The notes: a model not told the origin generated them from the sequence alone. A DNA stretch of 64,000 nucleotides from Bettongia penicillata ogilbyi (GCA_023548195.1 JAJHZJ010000757.1:372001-436000); one strand, 5' to 3'. Positions 53,096 through 63,814 are shown, counted from the first letter of the stretch. A program made the numbers and translations.

Positions 53096-53179
53096 TTGCT
53101 TTTTTTTTTTTTTCCAGTGGTGGGGCTGGGGAGGGGAGAAAAGCATACTTTTATTCATTGAAAAAATCAAATTAGTTTA

Positions 53180-53320
53180 AAAAAAAGATCAAAAACTTCT
53201 GCAAGGCAAGGTTTTTGTTGCACCCATCTTTGCACCCTGGCACCTAGCATGGTGCCTTTCACATGGTAAGCATGCAATAAAGCATTGTTAAAGTGACTCA
53301 CTCCAGGAGTTAAAAAAACT
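53180..53320 (+). repeat. L2 3' tail
   Basis: CCCTGGCACCTAGCATGGTG, then AAGCATGCAATAAAGCATTG. Confidence 0.6.
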
Positions 53321-53759
53321 GATGCCTAAGCTCCTCCTGTAGGCTTGTGAGTCCTGCTCTGCATGTGAAAAATAAGAAAGATAAATATAGAATATAGGCA
53401 ATAATACTAATTACACTTAATTACCACCTTTCATCTGAAGATCTCAAAGCATTTCATAAATGGCTTCTTGCTCAACTTCATAACACAGAATGATGTATAC
53501 AGGTAGTACCTATTATAAGCTAGTCTTTACTTTTTTTAGATGAAGAACTTGAAATATTCTAGGCAAATATTAATACAATGTCTGACGTGGATGTGGAATA
53601 ATGACTAGAGACTTTCGATTCTTAGGCTTCTTGTACCAAAGAATATAGTCTTTTCTGTTTTAATTAGCATATGAATTGCTTTCAGAATTCTTTTTTTTAC
53701 TTTGCTATGGCTTTTACTTGAGAATCTTCATTGGTTCTCTACAGCTCCTGGAATCAGGT
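53321..53759. other. Unique interval
   Basis: No gene or clear repeat is recognised. Confidence 0.4.
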
Positions 53760-54420
53760 CATAGAATTAGAGAATGTATGAGGTGGGAGGCATCTTAGGG
53801 TTCATCTAGTCCAGCCTTATCTTTTTCTAGGTAAGGAAAAAGAGGGGAGGAGCTACTTTTCATTTTTCTTTTTATCCTCAGAACTTAGTATAGTGCCTGG
53901 CATATAGTAGGTGCTTAATAAATGTTTATCGACTGCCTGATTCCACAATCTTTAGTGGCTATTTCAAGTTCTCTATAACCTAATGTTCCCAGCCAACCTT
54001 GTCTCTTGGAACTGAATAACACATTTACAGATTTAAGGAGACCATTCTCTTTACGTATATATCAGACTCACTATTGCCCCTGTTTTTGCCTTGGCTCTGG
54101 CTATGTCTCCTTAACTTACCCCACTTGTTTCTTTCAGGTAGAATTTTACTCATTGTGTTCTACCCAGTTCAAATCCTATTTCTTTTGTAAAACCTTCCCC
54201 AGTGAGTTGAATCTACAATGATCTTTATTTTATCTTTATACAATGATCCCTATTGCTTTAAGAATCTTTTTAGGTCTGGACCATAATGAAAATGTACACT
54301 CCTTAAAAGTAGAGATGTTTCATTCTTTCATCTGTGTAGTCCATTGTCTCGAATTGTGTGTGGAAAATAGCAAGGGCATATTGGTGGAATGATTGGATGA
54401 CTTGTTATTACAACAGTGCT
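53760..54420 (+). repeat. SINE scrap and two L2 3' fragments
   Basis: 53760-53850 is an antisense SINE 5' scrap (TAGAGAATGTATGAGGTGGG, CATCTAGTCCAGCC). 53860-53945 is an L2 tail (GTGCCTGGCATATAGTAGG, TTAATAAATGTTTATCG). 53990-54420 is a second L2 3' region (CAGTTCAAATCCTATTTC, AAAACCTTCCCCAGTG). Confidence 0.55.
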
Positions 54421-54529
54421 TGGTATTATGAGTATGGAAGTTTCTTTTGGTGTCTCTACTGTTACAATTTCTTGGGAGTACTGAGAATTTCAGTGACTTG
54501 CCCTAAGTTATAAAACAGTATGACCATGG

Positions 54530-54700
54530 GAAATAGCCTGGTGTTGGGGATAAAGTCCTGGACTTGGAGTCCAGGAAGATTTGGGTTTGGATCTTGCTTT
54601 AGAATAACTAGGAGACTGAACCTGGGCAAATCACTTCATGTCTTTCGGCCTTAGTTTCCTCATCTGTAAAGTAAGGAATAATAAAAGCACATTAAGAGAA
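54530..54700 (+). repeat. MIR, left part
   Basis: AGTCCTGGACTTGGAGTCC, CCTGGGCAAATCACTTCATG and TAGTTTCCTCATCTGTAAAG follow MIR. The expected continuation (TTCTAAGGATCAAATGAGATT) appears only at 55322, so something of about 600 bp sits between. Confidence 0.8.
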
Positions 54701-54710
54701 ATTATTTTTA

Positions 54711-55297
54711 TGTTATATTAATAACCAATTATTGAATTTGGAGCCAGGCTTTTTCTTCTCTGTTTCTTCATCGAGAGGCAGCTTCTGTGGAAGGTCAGCA
54801 TCTGAAGGACATGGCCACTTGGGATCAACCCTGACCCTCAGAAAACATGTTCTTAGCTCTTAGATCAGACCCTACCTAACTAGGAGGGAGACCTTACTTG
54901 TTTGGAGTGTAAACCAAATCCAGTGTAGGCAAGTTCTTGCCCCAAGAAAATAAGAGCCTGCTCTTGTAGCCCTCAATTAGAGTTTAGGATGAGCCAGCTC
55001 ATGAAGGAGAAAACCAACCAGAGTGGTTTGGATGGAGGAGGAGTCCCCTGTGCAGAGTGCTGGAAATAGCGGAGTCTCGTAATCAAGGCTTCTAGCCTAC
55101 CAGTCAAGGTTGATTATCACTTGGCAACTTCTCTTTCAAGAATTATTTAAAACTTTCAGTCTTTCCATGTCTTTTGTCTTTGGTTATTGAGAGAAACCAC
55201 TGATCATCTGATCACTGATAATTTATTGATTAGTAGCTAACCTAATTAATAAACTGATTGCTAATTATCCAGGAACTCTGTCTCTTGGGATTTTTCA
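54711..55297 (+). mobile_element. Candidate solo LTR inside a MIR
   Basis: The interval runs TG...CA with TTTA on both sides (54707-54710 and 55298-55301). It has a polyadenylation signal in AATTAATAAACTGATTGC followed ~25 bp later by CTGTCTCTTGGGATTTTTCA, a typical R-U5 arrangement. A 4-bp duplication would fit an ERV1-type integration. The short duplication and unmatched MIR nucleotides at both borders leave the exact ends uncertain. No internal retroviral genes are present. Confidence 0.45.
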
Positions 55298-55339
55298 TTT
55301 ATCACAGAGTATTTCTTAGTTTGTTCTAAGGATCAAATG

Positions 55340-55678
55340 AGATTTTATATATATATATATAATATATATATATGTATCTCCTCTTTCTCCTCCTCTTTCT
55401 TCTCCTTTTCCTCCTCGTCTTCATCTTCTTTTCCTTCTCCTCCTTTTCCTTCTCCTGCTCTTTCTCCTCCTCCTTTTTCTCCTCCTCCTTCTCCTTTTCC
55501 TTCTTCTCTTTCTTCTTCTTCCTCTTTTTCTTCTTCTTCTATTCTTCCTCCTCCTCTTCTTCTTCCTCCTCCTCCTCTTCCTCCTTCTCCTCATTCTCCT
55601 CCTCCTCTTCCTCCTTCTTCTCCTCATTCTCCTCCTCCTCTTCCTCTTCCTCCTCTTTTCCTCCTCCTTCTCCTTGTC
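55340..55678. repeat. (TA)n followed by a 300-bp polypyrimidine (CTT/CCT)n tract
   Basis: TA units (55345-55372) within the MIR 3' end pass into almost pure pyrimidine to 55678, with only a handful of A or G. A ~35-bp block (TTCTCCTCATTCTCCTCCTC) occurs twice near 55585-55640. The serine/phenylalanine/proline and arginine/lysine frames are artefacts. The tract has triplex-forming potential. Confidence 0.95.
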
Positions 55679-55824
55679 AGAAGAACTTGAACCTAATGCA
55701 GCCCAGTTCTTTGGCCAGTTTCCTGTCTGTCCAACCTGCCCTGCTGCCTCTTATTCGGATTCCATCTAACACAATTTAGCACTCAATTATATATTGTATT
55801 TTTAGTTCATTGATTCAGAGCTGG

Positions 55825-55980
55825 TCATTGAACTCAACCCTCTCACTTTACAAATGAGGAAAGCGAGTCCCAGAGAGGCTAAATGACTTGTCTAGTATCT
55901 CATAGTATTGAGGCAGTATTTGAACCATGCCTTCCTTATTCTTGAGAGTAGTGTTCTAACCATTCTGCCATGTTGCTTCT
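55825..55980 (-). repeat. SINE (antisense)
   Basis: TCACTTTACAAATGAGGAAAGC, GTCCCAGAGAGGCTAAATG and GTAGTGTTCTAACCATTCTGCC are in antisense order. Confidence 0.7.
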
Positions 55981-55984
55981 CATG

Positions 55985-56110
55985 TATGTAGTTCCTATAT
56001 GCATCCCACTAAGCTATAGACTGCTCAGGGTAGACATGATGCTTTGCATTCCCCTACAATACTTATCACTGTTGCTCACATTACATTTGCTCAATACATT
56101 ATTAGCTTGA
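55985..56110 (+). repeat. L2 3' tail
   Basis: TAAGCTATAGACTGCTCAGGG, GCTTTGCATTCCCCTAC and TTTGCTCAATACATTATTAGC form a degraded L2 end. Confidence 0.45.
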
Positions 56111-56924
56111 TCTACGTCATTAATAGAATATTGAAGTAAATTTTTTTAATGACAGATTTTCCATAATTAAAAATGGCTCCATATTTGTTCTGCACAGCAA
56201 TAGAAGCCTAAAGGAACTAGAGGAAATGAGATGCGAGGTATGAGATCCCATAGTTTGGCTGCAACCCCAGGTCTTCATTTGATGCTAGAATTGCTTTTCT
56301 TCTTTTCAGCTTCACTCCTACAGGGACACAGCTTGTTTTTCATGCCTAAAAAACTCCCTTCAGCATCTCTAATTTCCCCAGGCATTTTGTCTTAACCTCT
56401 TAGTAAACCCAAAAATTGTTCAAAGAAGTTGTCATTTTTGAATTTTGTTTTTCCTGTATCTAAGTGCTGGGGAGCTCCTTGTCTGATATCACTCACTGGT
56501 TGCTTTAGTCTGACACATATTGGATGATGATGGGAAGTGGAATTTTTCCAGACGTCTCTGTCCTTCTAGAATATTAAGAAAGATGCATCCCCTCCTTCTC
56601 CCTCCACCGTGGGTAACAAGCATCAATCTGGCAAGAATCTCCCAATGAAGGACTAGATTTGTCCTTCATATTGCATGCATAATGGATTTTCTTACCTGGT
56701 TTATTTGCTTTAAAGGTATTCTCAACTATACAACTGACAACATCTTGGATGGCTACTGATTATTTTTCTTCCCTGTCACATGTTCAAATCCTGGCATTGA
56801 TGCTGACTTTGTGATCTCAAGAAAACAGCTTTAACTCAGAATATAGTTCAGAATTTCTTTCTTTGCCTGTCAGGATCTGCAATTTTATTAGTTCAGGGAA
56901 CGCTCAGTGTGGAATTTAGGTGGT
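56111..56924. other. Unique interval
   Basis: No gene or repeat is recognised. Confidence 0.4.
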
Positions 56925-57610
56925 ATAGAGGGGAGAGGCAGCTAGGTCTGTCAGGAGTCAGAAAAACATGAATTTAAATCTATTCTAAGACACTTAATAG
57001 CTGTGAGACCCTGGACATGTCACTTTAACCTCTGTCTGCCTCAGTTTACTCAGCTGTAAAATGGGGATCATAATAGCACTTCATAGGATTGTTTGGATCA
57101 AATGAAATTTATATTAATGAAGCACTTAGCACAGTTCCTGGTACATAGTAAGTGCTTAATAAATGCTTATTCCTTTCCTTTCCCTTTCCCCAAGGCGACA
57201 TGTTGGATGGAGTGCTGGGCTTGGAGTCAAGAAGGCTCGAGTTCAAATCCAGTCTCAGAGACTTACTGTTTGCATGACTCTGGGCAAATTCTTAGCCTGT
57301 CTGCCTGCAGTTTCATCATCTATAAAATAGGGAAAATAATAGCAACTACCTCTAGTGTTGCTGTGAGGATAAAATGAAATAACTGTACAGCATTTTGCAA
57401 ACCTTAAAATGCTATATTAATGGTAGCTATTTTTTTTAACTCTTATTTAGAGTCAGGAAGACCTGAGTTCAAATTTTACCTCAGGCACTTACAAGATGTG
57501 TGACCTAGTCACTTAATCTCTTTTTGCCTATTTCCTTAACCATAAAATAAGGGAATGAACTTGATGATCTCTAAGATCACTTCAAGATCTAAATCTGCTA
57601 TGATCTACAA
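56925..57610 (+). repeat. Three SINE/MIR copies in tandem
   Basis: Copy 1 spans 56930-57180 (GGCAGCTAGGTCTGTCAGG to AGTGCTTAATAAATGC). Copy 2 spans 57195-57425 (GCGACATGTTGGATGGAGTGC to AATGCTATATTAATGG). Copy 3 spans 57445-57600 (GAGTCAGGAAGACCTGAGT to GATCTCTAAGATCACTTC). All lie on the plus strand. Confidence 0.85.
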
Positions 57611-57639
57611 ATTATCTCTACTGATACACATTGAGAACT

Positions 57640-57800
57640 TATCTACAACTCTTAGTGGTAGAGAGTGGCTTGGGATACGGAGAGATTAAGTGCCATATAG
57701 TCAGTATGGGGTGACAGAAGGACTGAAGTATAGTTCAAATCCAGGTTTTTCTAGCTCCAAGGCCATCCCAGCCTACCTCCTAAACCATAGCACTACTCGT
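57640..57800 (-). repeat. SINE (antisense)
   Basis: CAACTCTTAGTGGTAGAGAG, GAGATTAAGTGCCATATAGTC and CTAGCTCCAAGGCCATCCC are in antisense order. Confidence 0.6.
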
Positions 57801-57889
57801 TCCCATCAGTGTTACTAGGTGTTCTTTGTATTTTCCCAAGTTTCTAGTATGGAGCTCTGTGAATTGTAAGCATTAAAAAAAAAAAATAG

Positions 57890-58010
57890 GGATAGGGATG
57901 AGGCTTGGGTGTGTGATTTCACTGGTATAGAAATCACCTAGAGGAGGAAACTCTCTCTACTAATGCAGGGAGCCAAAGAGTTATCTAGATCTTCTGTTGT
58001 GGATCTTACC
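57890..58010 (-). repeat. SINE, GATTTCATTGG type (antisense, partial)
   Basis: GTGATTTCACTGGTATAGAAATC and GAAACTCTCTCTACTAATGCAGG begin the layout. It is cut off by the next SINE. Confidence 0.7.
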
Positions 58011-58014
58011 TACC

Positions 58015-58245
58015 AACTCTAGGTAACCCTATTTGGGATTTTCTTGGCAAAAGTACTGTAGTGGTTTGCCATTTCTTTCTCCAGCTAATTTTACAGATGA
58101 GGAAACTGAGGCAAACAGATTTAAATGACTTTCCCAGAGTCACACAGCTACTAAGTATCTGAGGTCAGATTTGAACTCAGGAAGACTAGTCTTCATGACG
58201 ATAGGCCTGGCACTGTAGGCACTATGGCGCCATCTAGCGGCCACT
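58015..58245 (-). repeat. Marsupial CORE-SINE (antisense)
   Basis: CCCTATTTGGGATTTTCTTGGC, GTGGTTTGCCATTTCTTTC, CAGAGTCACACAGCTACTAAG and GCACTATGGCGCCATCTAGC cover most of the element and preserve the GGCGCC end. Confidence 0.88.
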
Positions 58246-58647
58246 TCCGTAGATTCTAGCTCTTCGTTTCTCTGCTTTCTCTTTTAATCTTCCCCTGGGG
58301 GATCAGGAAGTTTGTTTTATTTTTGATGATTCCCTCTTTTTTTTTTTTAAGTTAACTCCTATCCCTACCTGTTTCCCTACTGAGTTTAATGTATTTCTAC
58401 ACCAGACTATGTCTTCAGTGCCTTGGAATAGCGCTTCACAAAGGGCCTCTTGCTGTAATCTCTGTGGTTCAGTACCCCTTGCTTAGGATTCAGCTTTATT
58501 CCGTTGACTGTGGTCGTTACAGAGAAAGTAAAGAGGCTTGAACCCAGGTGTTTAAATATATATTTAAAATTGAATCAAATTGTTTTTCTAACTTTTTTCT
58601 TTCTTTTCCCAAAAGTAGACAAAGGGATGCAATGTGATGTTAGAAAA
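58246..58647. other. Unique interval
   Basis: No gene or repeat is recognised; a T-run lies at 58337-58348. Confidence 0.4.
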
Positions 58648-58817
58648 AATAATAACTGGCATTTACATAGCACTCCCTTTAAGGTTTATAAAAGGCTTTA
58701 TATACATTTTCTCATTGGATCCTAACAGCTTTATGAGATAGATTCTGTTATCATTTCTATTTTGTAGATGGAAAAATTGAGGTTCAGAGGTTGAAATTTT
58801 CCCAGAGTTACACATTA
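58648..58817 (-). repeat. MIR (antisense)
   Basis: AACTGGCATTTACATAGCAC, TTTTCTCATTGGATCCTAAC and GATGGAAAAATTGAGGTTCAG follow antisense MIR. Confidence 0.75.
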
Positions 58818-59080
58818 AAGAACACTAGATTTGGATTGAGAAGCCCTGGGCAAATCATCTGGGATGGGGAACCTGTAGTCTTGAGGCCACATGTGGCTCT
58901 CTATGTCCTCAAGTGTGACCTTCTGGGTCCTCAAGTGACTGCGGTCAAAGGGCCACACTTACCTACCCCTGAGCTTTCTGGGCTTCAGTTTCCTCATCTT
59001 TGAAAATGTGAGGAGTCTCATTTTGATCACCTGCTTCCCAGGTGTTGTGAGGAATTGAATGACTGGCAAATTGTAATGCG
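58818..59080 (+). repeat. MIR interrupted by a hAT-like element
   Basis: GAACACTAGATTTGGATTGAG and CCTGGGCAAATCAT lie left of the insert. CTTTCTGGGCTTCAGTTTCC, then CCAGGTGTTGTGAGGAATTG, lie right of it. Confidence 0.75.
58858..58972. mobile_element. hAT-like non-autonomous DNA transposon inside MIR
   Basis: Ends CTGGGATGGGGAACCTG and (complement of) TACCTACCCCTGAG are imperfect inverted repeats of the CAGGGGTGGGG type. The interior GAGGCCACATGTGGCTCTC and CAAAGGGCCACACTT are themselves inversely related, as in a known marsupial palindromic family. No intact 8-bp duplication remains. Confidence 0.65.
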
Positions 59081-59149
59081 CCATCTCACTACGAGCTGTT
59101 GGAAGACAGCCATTTGGGTAAAAGAGCTATGTCCACATCACCTTAGGAT

Positions 59150-59345
59150 CATAAATCTAGGGTGGGAAGGGATCGGAGAGGCATTCCACCCTAGTTTAAG
59201 CCCCTCATTTTACACATAACTAATTTAGGTCCAAAGAAGGTTAAGAGACTTGCCTGAGATTACGCAGACAATATATATATAAAAACAGAGCTGGACAAAC
59301 TCAGGTCCTCTGACTTCAAATCCATAATGTTATCCATGGTCCTAC
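59150..59345 (-). repeat. SINE (antisense)
   Basis: ATCATAAATCTAGGGTGGGAAGG, CCTCATTTTACACATAAC and CTCAGGTCCTCTGACTTC are in antisense order. Confidence 0.65.
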
Positions 59346-59514
59346 ACAAGGATGCTTGATTTGATCATCAACACGTAAAAAGAAAATTCCCAATAAGAGG
59401 CAATGTATGATCATTGCCAAATGAGTGGTATGGCGAGTAGGAGGTATATAGCCAGCTGTATTCTAGACTGGCTTGCTTTATCTGGCTTGGCAATCTCTAT
59501 ATCATTAAAATAGC

Positions 59515-59620
59515 TTTCCTAGGCATCAATTTCTCCATCTGTAAAGTAAGGACGTTAGAACAGATGGCTCCTGAGGTCTCTTTTGGCTACATAGTTATGA
59601 CCCCATAATCCTACGATACT
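59515..59620 (+). repeat. MIR-class SINE 3' fragment
   Basis: GGCATCAATTTCTCCATCTG, TAAAGTAAGGACGTTAGAAC and GATGGCTCCTGAGGTCTC. Confidence 0.6.
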
Positions 59621-59629
59621 ATTAAAGTT

Positions 59630-59880
59630 AGAGATTAGCCCTGAGATTTCATTGGCATAGGAAACTAACTCCCAGATGAAGAAATTCTTTCTACCAGTGC
59701 AGGTTACCACCTTCTCTGTAACTGATCATCTTAGAGAGTTACTTAGAACAGAGGATTTGGTTGACTTATCCAAGGTCACATTGTCAGTTTGTGTCAGAGA
59801 AGGGTCTTTGAATCCAGGTCTTCCTGGCTCCACACCCCTCTCTCTATCCACTACCCTAGTGCTGCCTCTCTCACTATTAC
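59630..59880 (-). repeat. SINE, GATTTCATTGG type (antisense)
   Basis: GAGATTTCATTGGCATAGG, AAATTCTTTCTACCAGTGCAGG, CATCTTAGAGAGTTACTTAG and CTCTCTATCCACTACCC make the most complete copy of this family here. Confidence 0.75.
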
Positions 59881-60039
59881 CATTACACAAGTTAAAAACA
59901 GAATGAAATAATCATTCTCCGTACTCATTTAATATGATTTGTCCCTTACTCGGGGCACGAGTTAATGGCTGTTCCCAAGGCTGATTGGGAAGGACCACAT
60001 CTACAAACACAAAATCATATTCCATTACTGTTACTCTTT

Positions 60040-60170
60040 TTTGGTGGAATATAAACTCCCAAAGGGCAAGGGATGTCTTGTTTATGCCTTTGTATCCTCA
60101 AAGCCTGGCACAGTTAGTGCTTGGCACAAAATAGTTGCTTAACAAATGTTTGTTGGATTTTTGAAGTAGA
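60040..60170 (+). repeat. L2 3' tail
   Basis: GGAATATAAACTCCCAAAGGGC, GCCTTTGTATCCTCAAAGCC and GCTTAACAAATGTTTGTTGG. Confidence 0.75.
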
Positions 60171-60919
60171 AAATTTGATAGATAGAAGTATGTATATAAG
60201 AATTTTATATTACATAGTCATACCTATTTGTGTCTCTGGGGAAGGGGGAAGAAAAAAAATTTATATGATAATTTTGTTGTATATTTGAAAGAAATAGCAA
60301 GTTATACATAGATTTACAGTTTCATATACAATCATCTTTATTGTACTATATTATGCAATTGCTTATTTTAGTCTGTAAATGAAAAATAAAATAAATAAGT
60401 AGAACATATTCTGACCCTCAATGAACCAATGCTTTTGACTCTTGACAGGGCAGAGTAAACAGTCAAATAAAGGCTGTTTACAAATCAGAGCTAAAAAATA
60501 ATTAATAATGAATAATAATGCTACCTCATTATCTTTTCTATGAATCCTTCCTCTTCCAATCCATCTCCCCCCACTCTAGTGTCATGAGCTTAACAGATGG
60601 TTTCTCGCATTGCTAAATCCTTGTTCTTTTGAGTGACTTAAAAGGGACACCTACAAAAGACCTCATCTCATTTGCTTCATTATCACATCTCTGTGGCCAT
60701 TAGCGTTATTATTCATAAAATGCAGAAAACCTTATTCTCCCCTGCATGTTTGAAAATTGCTTTGTCCTGCTGGTTTTCATGTGGGATTTTCCGAAGGAAG
60801 CAGTCATTATCACTCACACCAATTTGGGGCCCAAGGGGACTAAATAGCTAGCAGTCATTCTGCTTTAGATAAGAGTATGTTTGTTTAGCACCGTAAAATA
60901 TACTGAATACTTTGTCAGA
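60171..60919. other. Unique interval, candidate conserved non-coding DNA
   Basis: 60171-60420 is AT-rich. 60630-60880 is repeat-free and compositionally even, with motifs such as GCGTTATTATTCATAAAATGC and TTTAGCACCGTAAAATA. No frame is present. Confidence 0.35.
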
Positions 60920-61145
60920 GGATCACAGATCTAGAACTAGAAAAGACCTCAGAGGCCAGCTAGTTCAGTCTCCTCATTTTACAGCTAAAGAAACTAAAGC
61001 CCAGGAAATTAAATGGTTAAGTGATAGGTAGCAAGTGCCAGAGGTGTAGGTATTGTTATACCCATTTTAGAGGCAAGAAAACTGATGCGAAGAGAGGTTT
61101 AGTGAATTGTTCATAGTAGCAGAGGTCTCCTGGCTTCAGCTAGGA
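60920..61145 (-). repeat. Two antisense SINE fragments
   Basis: 60920-61020: GATCTAGAACTAGAAAAGACC, TACAGCTAAAGAAACTAAAGC. 61040-61145: TATACCCATTTTAGAGGC, AAGAAAACTGATGCG. Confidence 0.6.
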
Positions 61146-61199
61146 CTCTTTTTAGTATATCTACAGCAGGAAACACTAAACCTTTCTGATAGTGACATC

Positions 61200-61950
61200 T
61201 GTCAGGCTACGGAACCAGAGGAAGTGAAGGAGGCTCTTCACTTGAGACTTTTAATGGAGACTGGGCAAACAACTCTCTAGAAAAAAGTATTATTGCCCTT
61301 TGCTCTTGGCTTTACCAACTATACCACCCTATGCCCATCTTTGGCACTTTCATCCACTGTTACCCTAGCAACGTGCCCACCTTCCTTGCTGACTTTGGCA
61401 TCTCATTTATCATCTTCCTTAAGACTTCAGTATCAATGTTAATGCCCATTAACAGCTTGTCTTTGCAGTCTTTTGAACTCTAGAACTGTATCCATTCCAT
61501 GTTAGCTGCCCAGCAAAGTGGTCCTATCTTAGACATCACGGTAACTCAAAACCACTGCACATCAAAATCTGGAGCTTTGAAATTCTTTCTCCCTGACCAT
61601 CACTTCTTAGCATTCTCTGTCTTCTGAAAATCTTTACCTTTTCCCAAACCTATTCTTTACCTTCTTTTATGATTCCCATGATTCCTTACGGTTTCCCAAG
61701 TCCTTTCTCGTCTTCCTTCCTCCCTCCCTCTCTCCTTTTGATCATTTCAATGATGCTTTCTTTACTACCTTGAATCTCTTACCCTCTTTACTTTCTTTGC
61801 TTCCTGTTGTTAGTTCACCTTCTGGGTAACTACTGTTTATCTCGTCTGCTCCTATTCCTCAATAGCCAGACATGGCCAGGGGAAATCACAAAAAAGCATG
61901 TTGATGAGATCCACTATGAAATCATTTTCATGATTCTCAGTTGAAAGAGA
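61200..61950 (+). mobile_element. L2-like LINE, upstream coding region (degraded)
   Basis: CTTTGGCATCTCATTTATCATC, CTTCAGTATCAATGTTAATGCC, CTCCCTGACCATCACTTCTTAG and ATGCTTTCTTTACTACC resemble the L2 endonuclease-coding region. The match is by memory of layout and is weak. Reading frames are lost. Confidence 0.4.
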
Positions 61951-61954
61951 GGGG

Positions 61955-62120
61955 CAGTCCTAGCAAAATGGCTAGAGAGTTGGCCTGGTGCTGTAAAGGG
62001 CCAGGTTCAAATCCTACCTCTGACTGTTTGAAGTAGGCAGAAATCATTTAACCTCCCGGTTACATATAACTCTGTAAGATTATCAACTGCAGAGCCTGTG
62101 CTGATTACTAGAGAGTTGGC
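61955..62120 (+). repeat. SINE, GATTTCATTGG family (sense)
   Basis: GGCAGTCCTAGCAAAATGGC, GAGTTGGCCTGGTGCTGTAAAG, CAGGTTCAAATCCTACCTC and AACTCTGTAAGATTATCAAC are the sense equivalent of the 59.6-kb copy, lacking its end. Confidence 0.65.
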
Positions 62121-62199
62121 TTATTTGGAAGCTCCTTAGACTAAAAAAATCAAAAGTCCAAGAAAAAAAATCACAATTGAGGGTTCTATACTACCTGGC

Positions 62200-62545
62200 A
62201 GTCTTTCATTCTCCTCTTCCTTTATCTACCTTCCCCTGACAAACTTCTCTGCCTGTTTTAAATCTGTCCCCTTCATTCAAGGTCCAGCTCAGGAACTTCC
62301 TCTTAAAGCCTATGCTCTCTCTTCAATCTGAAAATTATCTCTTTCTTTAAATTTCTCCCTATCTAGGACTCTTTCTTCCACTTAGCATATTTTATCTCAT
62401 AATATATTTGTATATCTTCATTATCAGACTGTAAACTCCATGTAGACAGGCTCTGCGTCTTATTTTATCTTTCCCTTTTCTAGGGCTAAGCACAACCTCT
62501 TACACCTAGCATGCAATAAATGTTTGCTGAACTAAATTGGTTTAG
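62200..62545 (+). mobile_element. L2 3' end
   Basis: CAAGGTCCAGCTCAGGAACTTCC, TCTTAAAGCCTATGCTCTC, CAGACTGTAAACTCCATGTAG and ATGCAATAAATGTTTGCTG follow L2 to its tail. Confidence 0.8.
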
Positions 62546-62834
62546 AGCTAATGTCCTAAAAGATCTCTTCCATATGTGCCTTTAATAATTCTGTGATTCC
62601 TTTTTCCCAGTTTAGCTCATTAATGCATCAAATGCATAAAGATACAATAATGTACCAAGTGAGAGGATGCCTTTTTAGGTGTCTTGGTAAAGGAGAAGCC
62701 TTTTAAATCATTCAAAAGAGCGAGGATTTTAGCTGTCTGGGAAACCATCTGTTTAGCTTGTGAGCTGAGGAAGGGAGATCTAGGAGAAGAACATTTTACT
62801 TGCAGTGGTTAATATTTTGAATTCAGCATCTGTC

Positions 62835-63790
62835 AATTAAGTGCTCAACTGAAATTCCCCAGGCTGTGATTCTCGAAGGATTGCTGGCAGCCCCAGGGGC
62901 CATCAAACTCAGTCTGTCTTAGGCTCAGTGTTGTTTAACACGTTCATTTCTGACCTGGGAGGCAACAGAGAAAATCTCATTAAATTTGCAGATGAACCCA
63001 GCTGGGGAAGAGGTGGAGGGGCTGGCCAGCATCTTAGGGGATAGGATCAATTTTCAGAGTGACCTTGATAAATCACAGGAGTGGTGGGAAGCAAACAGTG
63101 GAGTTGAAAAAGGATGAGCATTAGGTAAAGAGGAGAATTCAACTATGCATAAATAAACTGGAGAGGAAGGAGAGAAAATGGTTATGTGCAACAATGGTAG
63201 AATGAGACCTAGGGTCAAGGAAGAAAATAATGAAATAGAAAAGTGAGAAATATAAAGCTGCAGCTAAGAGAGGAAGACCAATTCTAGGGGCACATAAATG
63301 ACATAGGAAAACTAAGAGGGGACCCTCCCTCCATATTCAGCACCTTTACCAGAGTAATGTATCCGGTTCTGGTCTCTACCACTAAGAAACTGTATGAAGA
63401 ATGTGGAGAAAGGGTTTCTGTGGAGAGCCAAGAATGTGATTAAAGAGTTACAAAGTAAACCCTGTAAGGAAAGATTAGAGGAATTGGAAGCATTTAGTCT
63501 GATAAAGAGAAGAATGAGTAGGAATCTAATAACAGATTAAGCACAAAGCAAGGTCGTTCCACTGAGGATGGTGGCCAGCTGTTCTCCCCTTCAGGCAGAA
63601 TGAGAGAAAATGGCCTTACAGAGTAGCAAGAAGGCTTTGGTTTAAATATAAGATGGAATTTCCTGATAGTTTGTGTTGGTAAAAATAGAGGTGAGTTTAT
63701 TGGAAAAGGTCATGAATTCCCTTTCTCTAGACATCTTTAAAAATAGAATGGACTCTCATTTTGCCTGGAGGATTGAAATGTCAGCCTTTC
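62835..63790 (+). mobile_element. L3/CR1 LINE with reverse-transcriptase remnant
   Basis: A short translated piece reads LFNTFISDLGGN...LIKFADE, the end of the CR1-type reverse-transcriptase motif region (the FADD catalytic motif is degraded to FADE). Downstream landmarks are AGTGACCTTGATAAATCAC, GGAAAGATTAGAGGAATTGG, AGCATTTAGTCTGATAAAG and CTTTCTCTAGACATCTTTAAAAA. The order matches CR1/L3. Many stops and frameshifts make it a relic. Confidence 0.75.
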
Positions 63791-63814
63791 TGACTCTTCT
63801 TTGAACTACTCTTA

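Noticed and set aside
55337..55779. Proline/serine/phenylalanine-rich and arginine/lysine-rich frames up to 135 codons
   Set aside because: They come from the CTT/CCT polypyrimidine tract and its complement.
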